Numbered from the stretch's first letter, positions 45,401-56,200 are shown. The stretch: 64,000 nucleotides of DNA from Pristionchus mayeri (GCA_036245805.1 BTRK01000002.1:11404689-11468688); one strand, 5' to 3'. Notes: a model not told the origin generated them from the sequence alone. Numbers and translations are program-made.

Positions 45401-48400
45401 ATTCTCCATTCTCCATTCTCCATTCGTGCGTTCTCGAGAGGCGGTCGCATTCCGGCCGCCTCCTCGCCGGGCAATCGGTGGGTCTCCCTAGTTCGTCGCT
45501 TGGACAACCGAATTGGGTCGCCTGTCCAACATATGCAGTCTACAACCATCCGCATCGGATCAATCAATGTGCGAACTCTCCGCACCGACGCCCGTGTTGC
45601 TGAACTAGAGGATAGCGTGAGTCACGTGCCCTTTGACATCATCGCCCTACAGGAAGTAAGGAGACCTGGCCGAACGTCTCTAACCTTGACTGGCTCTGGC
45701 CATCTATTGGTAGGATACGGAGTCCGATCTGCCAATGGGACTGGCTTCCTTGTGGCCCGGCATCAAGCATCTCACGTTATTTTCCACTCGGTTAACGACA
45801 GGTTGTCGTTCATCGATGTTCCTCCCCTCGGTCTACGAGTAATCTCCGTTTACGCCCCAACCTCAAGCCATACTGATCAAGATTACGAGAAGCTGTTGAA
45901 CGAACTCGGGGCACTCGTGGAATCTTCTTCTCGTAGTGTTCGACTACCTGGGGGGAGGAAGAGGACACGTTGTTGTCGCCGGCGATTTTAACGCCAAGAT
46001 CGGAAGGAGGCAAGCGGTTGATGAAACGCACATTGGAAGACATGGATTGGGAGAAAGGAACGAAAGAGGACAAGCCCTCCTGGATTTCTGTTGTGAAACA
46101 AAACTCTTCGTTCATAATACAAGATTTGATAAGCGAGAGACTCGCAAATGGACGTGGCAGGCCCCAAACATGCACACGCGAAACCAAATTGATTATATAT
46201 TGTCTCGAAGCAAATCAAATATGATGGATGTGAGTGTTGTTGGAACTTTCAATTTCGTTACAGATCATAGGCTAATTATGGCGCGAATGAAAGTAGAAAG
46301 ACAAGCCAAGAGAATGTTCCATAAACCTCGTCCATCAATGCAATTTGATAGAAGAACTTACTGCCAAAATTCACTCAATTCCTACCACGAATTTCACTTC
46401 CTACGTCAAAATCTCGCGTGTCATGGGGGACACTGCTAAAGAATCATTGATCCCGATTGTGAAACAAGAAAGATTCACTAGGAAGACAAAATAACTGTTT
46501 GAAGAGCGAAGGCGTCTACGTGATAAAACACCCACTGCAAGAAATCGAATCGAGTTTTGTCAAACCAGTAAAGTATTGCGTTATTCCATAGCAGAAGATC
46601 TAAGAAAGAAGCATCTGGAGGTTGTGCGTGAAGCAGTTCGGTATGGGCACAGTACACGACGAGCTCTACGATCTTCGCAAATCGGCACGACCCAACTGAA
46701 TCAATTGGAAAAGCCTGACGGTTTTATCGCGTACTCCAAGGATGATATGCAAAATGTGGTGAAATCTTTCTACAATGAGCTTTATAAGAGTTCGAATCGA
46801 TCCAAAAGATCAAAGTTTGCTTCCAACGATCCCTTTCCACCAATATTGATTACTGAAACTGAGTACGCAATCATGAGGCTAAAAGACGGCAAATCTCCCG
46901 GTCCCGACAGAATAAGTGCTGAAATGCTAAAGAGTGCTGTAGATATCATATCTCAGCCTCTCACAAGACTGTTCAATAACTGGATAACGGAAGAGGAAAT
47001 ACCTGACGATTTGCCCAATTCATTAATCTCTTTAATCTTCAAGAAAGGGAATCAACTGGATATCTCAAATTACAGGCCGATAGCTCTACTAAATCTCATA
47101 TATAAGGTTTTCACATCAACGATCGATACAAGGATAGAGAGCACCCTCAATGCTTGCCAACCCCACGAACAGGCTGGATTCAGAAAGAACTACTCTACTA
47201 TTGATCACGCATTTACTGTCAACGAAGTCATTAACAAGTCAATGGAGTATGATTTTCCATGCTACATGGTCTTTATTGACTATGCATTCGATAGCATCGA
47301 ATTTGACTCGGTCTGGGAGGCAATATACAAACAAGGAGTGCACTCTAAAATTGTGAATGTTATGCGAAGCATCTACTCCAAAGCTCAAGTATTTGTAAAA
47401 TTCGGCAAAGATCTAATTCCGATAGAAATAGCTCGAGGTGTTCGGCAGGGGGACCCGCTGTCACCGCATCTTTTCAATGCTGTTCTGGAAGAATGTTTGA
47501 AGAAGATGGAATGGGAGGAGTGTGGAATAAGAGTTAACGGAAGAAGACTGAATCATCTAAGATATGCCGATGATGTAGTTCTAATTACTCATTCCCCAAA
47601 AGAAGCTCAAAGAATGATCGATGACCTTTGCCAAGCCAGTAAGAAAGTTGGGCTAATCATAAACAAGAAGAAGACAGTAGTTATGAGCAACTGAGGCAAA
47701 TCAGCGCTCTATGCTGATCAACAAACGCTTGAATACGTTGATTCCTTTGTCTACCTTGGAATCAGAATTTCATTTGATCAGGATTTAATTATGGAGATCA
47801 ATAGAAGAATAGGGAGTGCATGGAGAGGCTTCAATCGATTCTACGATTTCCTGACCAACAGAAGAGTTGAAATGGGCTTCAAGTGCCGAGTCTACAGAAT
47901 GTGCGTAGTACCTGCTCTATTATACGGATGTGAATTGTGGAGTCTAACGAAGAAATTGAAGAATCGGCTCATAGTTGCACAGCGAAACATGATGAGAAAA
48001 ATGTGCGGAGTATCGAGAATAGACAGAAGAACGAATGAATGGCTGTCCCAAAAAGTTCCAATTCCGGATATCAGAGTTCAGGCTATGCACAGGAAATGGA
48101 GCTGGGCGCAGAGGCTCTCGTCTCTCAGCGATGACCGATGGGCTAAACGTGTATTGGAGTGGAGCCCCTACAACCGACATCGACCTATAGGAAGGCCCAA
48201 AATTCGATGGAGGGACGAATTTGTTCAACGACTAGGAGCCGTATGGAGCAGAATTTGCATTGATGATCCTATTGCATGGAAGAACTGTATAGTCCAATAT
48301 GAATATGATATGACTAAATAATTCCGATTTTTTCCAAAAAATAACGACAAATGTGAAGCTAGACCTTCGCTTCTGCGCTCAAAACTCGCCGCCTACACTC

Positions 48401-48921
48401 AAAACTCACCCAAAATGACCTTAACTCATGTCGTCAACGTTCACATTACACCTATCAAAAGGCAGATTCTTGCCTAAGGGTACATCTGGACACTCTGATA
48501 GATTCTCCAGCTCAGGCGTGCTCATAAGAGCCTGAATTTCAACAAAGTCGACCGCCCTGATCGATGAATTGATCGATGAACTGAAGCAAGTAAGAGCCAA
48601 CTTCGGGCCAGTTAGTAAGCAGTTGGAGCGCGAGGTGATCTTTCATCGTTGGCACTTTTTTTTTGTTATCCTAGAGTGGAAGAGCTGAAATATCTAGACG
48701 AGGAGATCGTGATCAGTTGTGGAATCTAAACATTGATCTCTAAAAGTGTTGACTAATTTTAGATCCTCCAGTTATGCCTACGAAAGATCGAGCGGGGTCG
48801 GCGTTCAGCGACAAACCGCTGTTGGAATGTTCAACGAATGACGTTTTTGCAACTAACCTCATTTGTTGCAGGTATTTTATTGTTCAGACTCTGCTTATCT
48901 TTTTCTTCTGCGTGCAGATGA
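39475..48921 (+). CDS. Array gene copy 6: extended by stop loss, introns swollen by RTE insertions
   Basis: Exons are 39475-39542, 43235-43307, 48548-48634 and 48763-48921; the frame is open throughout and would give 128 aa. Exons 1-3 are like copy 1 (exon 2 ends TEIKDHQQ; exon 3 LIDELIDELKQVRANFGPVS). Exon 4 keeps ILQLCLRKIERG, but a deletion has removed the stop and joined DNA from the 3' flank. This adds about 40 residues, including a hydrophobic run (TFLQLTSFVAGILLFRLCLS) that could span a membrane. Intron 1 carries a 3-kb RTE-like copy in antisense, and intron 2 carries another in sense. The exon-3 acceptor is AACAAAG instead of the usual TTCCAG, which is weak. Whether splicing across these introns works is unknown. 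Confidence 0.5.
40200..43155 (-). mobile_element. RTE-like non-LTR retrotransposon A, 2956 bp
   Basis: Flanked by a 9-bp target duplication, GAAATCTCT (40191-40199 and 43156-43164). Unit 7 has the unoccupied site at 51226-51240 (ACTGAAATCTCTATGATGTC). On its own strand the element starts with three CTCCATT heptamers and ends in a TGATAA-rich tail (40200-40226). It carries an endonuclease and an RT in one frame broken by a single stop. Confidence 0.93.
40227..43025 (-). pseudogene. RTE endonuclease-reverse transcriptase (element A), one stop
   Basis: From ATG at 43025: endonuclease motifs TIRVGSLNVRTLR, DIIALQELRR, VTGDFNAKIGRR and TIDHRLVMARL. After SPGPH the frame meets TAG (about 41643) and resumes in the same frame as ITAEMLKSGIDIISQ. 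RT motifs follow: NYRPIALLNLIYKVF, VFIDYTKAFDSIEF, GVRQGDPLSPHLFNAV and LRYADDVVLVS, then a C-terminal domain with LLYGSELWSPTKK and WKDEFVKQLG. About 930 codons in all. With only one stop this is the youngest-looking of the RTE copies here. A shift around the TAG is also possible (CAT TAG against GAC AGA in copy B). Confidence 0.88.
43308..45301. other. Intron 2 of copy 6 before RTE copy B
   Basis: It begins with a truncated AACCAGTT palindrome (43355-43518), then a segment GTCAACGTTCGCATGGCACC-AAAAGGCAGATTC that recurs at 48431-48472 after RTE copy B. 43560-44560 is GC-rich and unlike the rest of the array, with a CTCTCTCGC palindrome remnant near 43860. 44580-45280 is AT-rich with an (ACA)n-like patch. 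No gene is recognised. Confidence 0.5.
43355..43518. repeat. AACCAGTT palindromic repeat, right part missing
   Basis: Repeated AACCAGTT/AACTGGTT units around CTCCGCCCATCCTAACTGG and its complement. A fuller copy is at 51429-51660 in the same intron of copy 7. Confidence 0.8.
45312..45425 (+). repeat. (CTCCATT)n heptamer array, about 16 copies
   Basis: An uninterrupted run of ATTCTCC heptamers forms the 5' end of RTE copy B. RTE copy A has three at the same place, so the run belongs to the element and varies in length. Confidence 0.93.
45314..48312 (+). mobile_element. RTE-like non-LTR retrotransposon B, about 3.0 kb
   Basis: Flanked by ACTAAATAATTC at 45302-45313 and 48313-48324, a 12-bp duplication. 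The 5' end has the heptamer run; the 3' end reads AATATGAATATGATATG. It encodes the same endonuclease-RT as element A but with several breaks. It lies in sense orientation in intron 2 of array copy 6. Confidence 0.9.
45536..48321 (+). pseudogene. RTE endonuclease-reverse transcriptase (element B), multiply broken
   Basis: Endonuclease motifs INVRTLRTDARVAELED, DIIALQEVRR and VVAGDFNAKIGRR lie in two frames, split at a G run (about 45950) where one extra G shifts the frame. Another shift lies near 46360 and an in-frame TAA at about 46491. RT motifs are NYRPIALLNLIYKVF, GVRQGDPLSPHLFNAV and LRYADDVVLIT. The catalytic motif reads FIDYAFDSIEF, two residues shorter than in element A (FIDYTKAFDSIEF). 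A TGA follows VVMSN at about 47692, after which the frame resumes to EYDMTK. That final stop codon, TAA, lies in the target duplication, not in the element. Confidence 0.88.
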
Positions 48922-48974
48922 GATAGCATGGAAATCGGAGAGAGTTTCTCAAGTTCTCTCATCATTAGCTTTTC

Positions 48975-49060
48975 CGGCACTAGCTCGAATGAGAACTATG
49001 ACGTCATTCCGCCTTTGATACATCAAAGGCGGTATGACGTCATAGTTCTCATTCGACCAT
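48975..49060. repeat. CRE-bearing palindromic MITE before copy 7
   Basis: TGACGTCA at 48999-49006 and 49035-49042, arms GGCACTAGCTCGAATGAGAA and TTCTCATTCGACC. Confidence 0.92.
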
Positions 49061-49927
49061 CACCTCACACTATGGTTACTATCCACTCCTCATGCTCTTC
49101 CCAGTCGTTCAATGCGGAATGGAGAGATGATGTCTTGCCATGTCATCTCCAATGAAATCTCTGTTCATGGCACTGGGTTTCGACTATCACATGATGTGGG
49201 CCCAAGCTTTGATATTAATTCTCTGATCAACTTCGAAATATCAAGAACAATAAGCAGCCCTCAATAACGAGACCATGAGAATCATAATTCCCTTCATTCC
49301 TTACATTCGACGGGATTCTTATCGATGAGATAGTGAGTAGAACGTCTCATTCCTCACAATTGTCAGCGAGTTAAGCCTACTAAAGCACTAAAAATAGGTC
49401 GCAATCAAATTATCAAGGTCCGCCCCCGGATGCGATTAGATAACCACAAACGATTAGATAACCACAAACAGCGATTCAAGCCTACTAAAGCACTTAAAAT
49501 AGACTGAAATCACATTTTCCCACTACTTGTATCACATCTCTCTCTCCATTTTCTCCTTGTGTGTTTTATTTCCCAGCAATAAACAGTTGTTTTGACAATT
49601 GAATGTTCTAGCAAAACATGCATCTGTGGAAAAACAGCAAATATGGAATCTGCTCAACTAAAACAACTATTTAATATTTGATTATCGAGAGGACGACTTT
49701 CGGTTTCATTGTCATATTTCTTTCTCCGATTGGTTTAGAAATCAGTGTGAAACCTATCAGATGCAGGATGGAGAAAGAGATTCGAAATTGATTGGCTTTG
49801 TTGCTCGATTTGAAGATATGAGTAGAACAGTGTTCACTGATTCCGTTATCGCTCCATCACTAATGCTCTTCATCACATGACGCATGATACGAGTAGTAGC
49901 TAACCAATGAAATCCACTCCGTGAAGG

Positions 49928-50003
49928 TCTGATTCTCCTCCTTTCACACACTATCTCGCTGGTTAGAGAAGGCGAGAGAGCGTGCAAATTGAAGAGAGTC
50001 AGA
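49928..50003. repeat. Palindromic repeat, CTCTCTCGC family
   Basis: CTGATTCTCCTCCTTTCACA and its diverged complement GTGCAAATTGAAGAGAGTCA enclose TATCTCGC-TGGTTAGAGAAG-GCGAGAGA. Confidence 0.8.
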
Positions 50004-50262
50004 CGAGTGCTCCCTCCGTGCCATTGTGGTTTTAACTATAACATGCGATGTGGATCCATGCTTGGATGTTCTTTCCCTGCTCAACTTCGACATATTGAGA
50101 ACAATGGGTAGCAATAAGAATGAGACAATGAGGATCATCGTTCTGTCAATTCCTTACATTCCACGGCCTTCTTATCGATAAGATAACACATTGTACTGCT
50201 CATTCCTCATCAATACAATCCTACTAAGCACTAAAAATAGGCCGAAATCAAATTATCAAGGT

Positions 50263-50386
50263 CCGCCCCCGGATGCGATTAGATAACCACAAAAATAACC
50301 AGTACAATTTATCATTTCGCGCTTATCTCACTTCCGCTCTTCTGATATAAAGCCAGAATGCCTCTCATCATTCTCGACATAGAATT
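50263..50386 (+). promoter_or_regulatory. Array promoter module, unit 7 (reference copy)
   Basis: AGATAA at 50281-50286, TTATCA at 50309-50314, TTATCT at 50323-50328 and TATAAA at 50346-50351, 36 bp ahead of the start codon. These are GATA-factor cores; in nematodes the gut GATA factor ELT-2 binds TGATAA-type sites. ATGCCTCTC at 50358 lies between TATA box and start in another frame and is probably upstream of, or very near, the transcription start. Confidence 0.7.
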
Positions 50387-52206
50387 ATGGTCTCTCGAAC
50401 CTCCTCAGCTTCCTCTGAATCCTCTCAGAGGACAGTCTCCGATGCCGAGAACAGGTACGATGACCTACCTAATTTGCATTGTGATACGGTAACTTCTTCT
50501 CAATCTAGACATGGGTTCTATCGCCTTGTTGCGCCGCATTCATACCATATCTCAAAAATTGCTAGCTGAGTTTTGTTGATAGGTTAGAAGAATCGGAAAA
50601 ATGTCGAATCAGAGATGCCAATAATCTAATTCTGTTCATCTCACTCTCACATTTTCCCTTACCGACGATAGCGAGTGTGGAATGAGAGAGAGGGCGCTTT
50701 GATCTACCTTCTGGACGGTCTAATGCACATGCAAAGTTGTTTTTGCAATATTTCATTTTGCAGCACAAATGGTCTCGTAGATCGATTAGTTAAGATTCCA
50801 TTAAATTCCATCACATAGTTCACACCTGAGCACTACTGCCTGATGTGATAAATAAATAAAATAAAAATAGTTCACATGATCGTAAGCGCAGTTATAGTGA
50901 CGAATTCTTAATGGGTAAATTCTTTAGACTTAAGTTTTCATCGCATTGTTGCATGCCATCACCGCCATAACCCACGGAGATCATAGTGTATAAAAATTTT
51001 TTTTAGCTGTAATGGGGACGCGGCCGGCTATTGGCGAAACAATTTCGGCGAAATATTTAAAGCCCTTAGTGAAGCACATCCGAAACGCGAGAACTCCTCC
51101 GCTCTCATCCATTGCACTCAAAAATAGTGCATTTTGCATACAATCTCGTTGCAGTGAATCCTTTCCCGCTTTTATTGTGTTTCAACCTATGCTCTAAGAT
51201 GTCGGGAAATTAGAGTGGGCAATGACTGAAATCTCTATGATGTCCCAACTACAACATAGCAATTGATCAAAAAGAGGTTTCTCATAATCGTTGTCATTTC
51301 TCTGCAGACATCGGCATTTCGCTCGTCTCTACGAGTGCATGAGTCGACTGTATCGAACAGAGATCAAAGATCACCAACAGGTTAAATTTCGCATCCTCGC
51401 AACTGCTTCATTCTCTCTGTCGCACAACTCTGGTTTCGCCCAACCAGTTGCTGGGGGAACCCGCCAATAACTGGTCAGGGCACTGGTTACCAACTGGCAA
51501 GCCAAAGCTCCGCCCACTCTAGCTGTTTACAACTGGTTAACCAGTTAGGATGGGCGGAGCTTAGGCTAACCAGTTGCTAACCAGTGCCTTGACCAGTTGG
51601 TAGCCAGTGCCCTGACCACTTGTTGGCAGGTTTCCCGCAACTGATTGGGAGAAACCAGAGAACCCAATTTTGAGGAAGTCACACTGAAAGTTTCCAGATA
51701 ACCGCCTTGATCGATGAATTGATGAATGAACTAAAGCAAGCAAGGGCGATCTTCGGGCCAGCTAGTAAGCATTTGGAGTGCGAGGTGATCTTTGATATTT
51801 GGTTTTTGGACTTCGGTCTTTGGACTCGTAAAGTTCAACATACGTCCTCTCTAGAAGAGGAAGTCGGGATCAGGCTTTTTAGTAAAATTGATTTTAAAGG
51901 AGAAGTAAACTCAAAATTCAATAGTTGAAACTATCATATGCACTGCATAGAGCTCCACAATGATAAGAAGCTCCGAAATTTTCACATTGAGATCTCCATT
52001 CCGAACAGAGTTATAGCTAGTTGGCTGGGAGCCAGATCAGGGAAAGCTCAGGGAAGGGGGCGAGATACGTCATGAAGAGAGTGCGTCCATAGGTGAAACA
52101 TATTTCAACCGAGCGCGCGTTTGCATTTACTCCTCCTTTAATCCCTAAAGAAAACAAATTTCAGATCCTCCAGTTATGCCTGCGGAAGCTCGAGCAGGGT
52201 CGATGA
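50387..52206 (+). CDS. Array gene copy 7: small Ser-rich/helical protein, 89 aa, intact
   Basis: Family not recognised. Exons are 50387-50454, 51308-51380, 51698-51784 and 52165-52206, all open with good borders. It starts MVSRTSSASSESSQRTVSDA, with exon 2 HRHFARLYECMSRLYRTEIK, exon 3 ITALIDELMNELKQARAIFG and exon 4 ILQLCLRKLEQGR. Changes from copy 1 are few and conservative, and the reading frame is kept in all four exons. Intron 1 has the site into which RTE A jumped in copy 6. Intron 2 has a complete AACCAGTT palindrome. Intron 3 has a TTAAAGGAGAAGTAAA-ended MITE. Together with copy 1 it is the best candidate for an expressed member. Confidence 0.78.
51429..51660. repeat. AACCAGTT palindromic MITE, complete copy
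   Basis: Ends CTCTGGTTTCGCCCAACC and GATTGGGAGAAACCAGAG are inverted. Inside, AACCAGTT/AACTGGTT recurs many times with GGGGGAACC and GGCGGAGC landmarks. No coding capacity. Confidence 0.88.
51894..52141 (+). repeat. MITE with TTTAAAGGAG-type ends
   Basis: Left end TTTTAAAGGAGAAGTAAACTC, right end GTTTGCATTTACTCCTCCTT; interior matches 32475-32735 in reverse. It lies in intron 3 of copy 7. Confidence 0.75.
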
Positions 52207-53277
52207 TCTTCTCTCTAGAGAAAACGTATTTTATCAGATTTGTTTTGTTGCTCATCAGTACGAGTATTGTCTCCTCCAGATCTTTCCATTGTTTTGTATG
52301 AAAATTATTATCGTCGTAAACTTGTGCATTCTTCTTTCAGTCTCAGCTTGAGCTCAATCATGTATAGGAACAACTATTGCCGCTTTCCGTCTATGGTTAA
52401 AATACTTAAAAATTAAAAAAAGTAAAAGTTGGTTCCATGCAACAATACTTCCTCTAATGATCAATTCCTCATTGAATTCTGGTGCACCTCCTTTTACTCT
52501 CTCCCCCCCCCCCGCCCGATATTTAAAATAAGACAGATTTTCCTAAAATAGTTGGTTCAGGCTTTGCTGATCATTTCTCACTTTCCCTCTCTTTTCCATT
52601 TATTAATTGATTTGTTTTTATTTTCATGTGCTTTCCAACTTCGTAACTGAGATCTTTCTTGAGGGCCCATTCTTGAGGTGAGGGTGAAACATATCAGAAT
52701 CTGCTCGCAACTTTTCATAATCGGTGAAGATTCTGATATGTTTCATCTTCCATCTCTTGTGTCATTTCCTTTTTTGATCACTGCTTGCTTATCACTTCAT
52801 CACATGAATCATAAGTCAAGAAATGACGACAATCAATCCCGAATTGTGATGCCCAAGATGTTTGCACCCTTCATTTTGCATTATCTGTCCCCGAACTGAG
52901 TGGTGATAAAAAGATCAAAATGGAGAGACGATTTCGTGCCAAGAAAACATAACTGAAACCCCCTGTTCATGCCATTACGGATTCCACTATCAGACATGAC
53001 ATGATTCGAGTGCATAGATTGATATAAATTCCCTGCTCAACTTCCAAATGTAAAAAAGTAGGCCCCTGACGAATGAGAAGTCATCATTATTTACTATCCA
53101 CGGCTTTCTTCTCGTCAAGTGTACAAAACGGCGCCACATTCCTGTGTGCTACAACCCTACAAAGCACGGAAAATAGTCACGTTATCAAGGGTCTCTCTCG
53201 GTCGCGATAAGATAACCACAAAAAGAACCAGTAATATTTGTTTCATTGTGCTCAAATCTCACTTCGACTTCGCTGGT
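52207..53277. other. Spacer between copies 7 and 8
   Basis: The exon-4 3' flank is followed at 52400-52700 by DNA also found at 27160-27460. It contains the uninterrupted target of the 27.5-kb retroelement. The upstream module is diverged here (TTCCACTATCAGACATGAC, GTCGCGATAAGATAACCAC). A poly(C) run sits at 52503-52515. Confidence 0.6.
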
Positions 53278-56200
53278 ATGAATCCATCCTCTAATAATTT
53301 TCAACGTCGATCTACGGTCTCTCGAACCTCGTCTGCATCCTCTGAATCCTCTCAGCGGACAGTGTCCGACACAGAGAACAGGTACTTTGATGTGCTGCTA
53401 TTAACCTTCGCGAAGATCGGGCCTTTGTCACTGATTCTGCTGGAAATGTTGGCAAAGATCCCATATTTTCTTGTTTTAAACATCGCATTACTTACCTAAT
53501 TCACAATGATTTTCGGAAAATTCTGTTTAATTTGGGCCTGGGTTTATTGGCATAAATTCTCGTTGAGGGTTGCTTTGATTCATTTTTACGCTGTACTCTA
53601 AGATTTAAAAAGCAAAAAAAAGAGATTTAAAAAACAAAAATGAGACTTTTCCAATTTGTAGCAATTTTCTTGCAGACACCGACAGTTCGCGCGTCTCCGC
53701 GAGTGCATGAGTAAACTGGATCGAGCAGAGGTCAAAGATCACCAACAGGTTTTGGATTATCGTCCGATTACAAGAACGGCACTCGGTCGGATGAGAACTA
53801 ACCTCCATTGACGTGTCAAAGGCGGCATGACGCAATAATTCTCCGACCCAGTGCCTCACGAAGTAACCCGTCGAGAGAACTGTGAAGTGGACGTGTCGAA
53901 TTGACAATACTGCAATGCATGTTCTGAATCTCTCTTTCAAATTAGAGTTGCCAATTCGCAATCCGACTTCGATTCGTCTAGTCTTTGTCTCCGTCGCGAG
54001 CGGTCGTCTCCCCCCTCGCTCCCGGATTAGGGAAATTGCCTTCCCTCTCCTCTCGCCTCGACTTCCTCCCCTTTCTCGCCGTCGCTGATCTACCTGGTCT
54101 TCGCTAGTCGGCACGTGGGAAGCCGACGGAGGTGGTCTAATCCCACTCGACCAGGTGGGACACTTTTCAACGCTTTCTACCCTGCGCGATGTCGGGAACC
54201 AGGACCCCTCTCAAGGCCCCTCTCCCTGCTGCCGCCAAACCCAATTCGGTGCGAGTCGCCTCCCAGGAAAGCGTGGACGCGCTTTCTTGCAAAGTAGACG
54301 CTGTCATGGCCATGCTCTCTGATGTACGCGCCCTTCTCCAGACCCTCTCTCTCGCCAATCCTCCCCCTGCCCCCACCTCACTCGCCCCCACTCTCGACGT
54401 GGCACGCGTTGTGTACGAGTCGTGCTCTCGTGTAATCTCTGACAGGGCGGAGTACGAGGATAAAGAAACAAGGGCAGTCGTCATTGGACACAAGGAGAAC
54501 CTGAAGGAGGGAGCAGCTGCCGACGAGAAGCTCATCGCTGACCTCGTCCAGTACTCGGGCAGTGATGCGGTGAAGAAGGCGTGGGATGAGAAGAAGATTT
54601 CTCATCACCGCCATCCTCCTGATCGTCCTCCCGGTACTCGCCCTCTCAAGATAAGCTGCCCGGACAAGACTACTCGTGATGCCCTCCTCTCTGGAATTCG
54701 TGGAAAGCCAGGCCGTCCCTCTCCCTTCAAGGACTCTCTTGCCTTCACCAGGAAGGACCTGACTCCCACTCAGCTGTCCTTGGAGAAGGAAGCGCGCGCT
54801 GAGGCCATGCGACGCAATCTTGAAGCTCGCATGATTGTGTGCGGAGTGCGCGACTTCACTCTGATCAATTACCGTACCCCTCGCCCGCTCCCTCCCCGTT
54901 ACGGACTCTCTCGCACTACTAAGACCTCTTCTGCCGATCTCCCTCATCCAGGACACTCCGGAACTCCCTCTTCTGCTCCCTCTGCTGCCTCCATTCCCTC
55001 GACTCCCGATCCGGCTGCAATCGCGCCTTCCCGCACTGACCACGTGACAACGAGGAGAGGATAGGACAGTGGCAGCAAGGGTACCATACTTCCACTCTTG
55101 TCTCCCCTCCCCTCACTCTCTAGTCATTCCCCCGTTAGGTCAACACACAATCGATCGATATTAAGTACACGTCACTCTAGAAACTCTCCTGTCTCCGTAT
55201 TCTATGCTAATGCTCGTTCCATTCGATGTAAATCCCCTCAGCTTTCATTCTTGATCGCTTCTCATGAGTACCGCATCATTTGCATATCTGAGACTTGGTT
55301 AGATAATAGTGATAGCGACTCTCTCCTTGTTGGCGGTTTTCCTGATTTTTTGCCTTTTCGATGCGATCGCGTTACTTCTGCTGATTACGGTAGGGGTGGT
55401 GGCGTCGCGTGTCTAGTTCATAATTCTTTGAATCCCATACTTATTTCTACCTTTTCTTCACCACTTGTCGAGTCGTGTGTAGTTGATATTCATTTAGATT
55501 ACTCCCCGTCTCTCCCTTATAGGAAAATTAGATTTTTTACTATTTATAGATCTCCTTCCGCCCCTAATGACTCTCTTATTCAACTTCTTTTGAATTTAGA
55601 AACTCATATTTCGGTTGATTTTCCTTGTATTTTAATTGGTGATTTCAATTTTCCTAATGTTGATTGGCCCTCTCTTTCTTCTCCAAACCAAAATGACCTA
55701 CTAGATTTCGTGTCAGACCATCACTTTAATCAGTTTGTCTCTTTCCCTAGTAGGCTCAATAGCTATTTAGATCTATTATTTTGTAATGAGAATATTATAT
55801 GTAATGTGTCTCCTGTCACTGCACTTAGTGACCATCTCAGTGTGACATTTGACCTTCGCATTCCCCGTCCTCCTCAGAATGTTTGTGCTCCATCCCGTAA
55901 CTATAGATTAGCTGATTGGATCTCGATTAATGACTGTATACACTTTCATGACTGGACCCACGCTTTGAGCAATCGTGATACCCACCAATCTTATACATAT
56001 TTTGTTGCCTTTCTAAATAACGTTTTAGACACATTTGTTCCTCTCTCTAAACCTTCCCCTTTCTCTAGATATCCACGAACTTTAAAAATTATTTACGGGA
56101 AATGCAAGACATTAACTAGAGTTGCTCCAAACAGTCGTGCATGTGCTATTATGTCCCAGCGTTTTAATTCTGCCCTAAATAGATTTCATTGCTCCCTTGA

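Larger units (their letters stand above)
48922..50262. other. Spacer between copies 6 and 7
   Basis: CRE-bearing MITE, distal upstream module, a short local duplication (CGATTAGATAACCACAAA twice at about 49433-49468), a block shared with the jun 3' side (49518-49660), the CCGATTGGTTTAGA module and a palindrome at 49928-50003. No exons. Confidence 0.65.

Noticed and set aside
45286..45585. Long repetitive frame with MENGEWR repeats
   Set aside because: Antisense translation of the CTCCATT heptamer run.
43360..51660. Direct-repeat look of AACCAGTT runs suggested a CRISPR-like array
   Set aside because: Repeats are inverted, unevenly spaced and lack unique spacers; it is a palindromic eukaryotic repeat.
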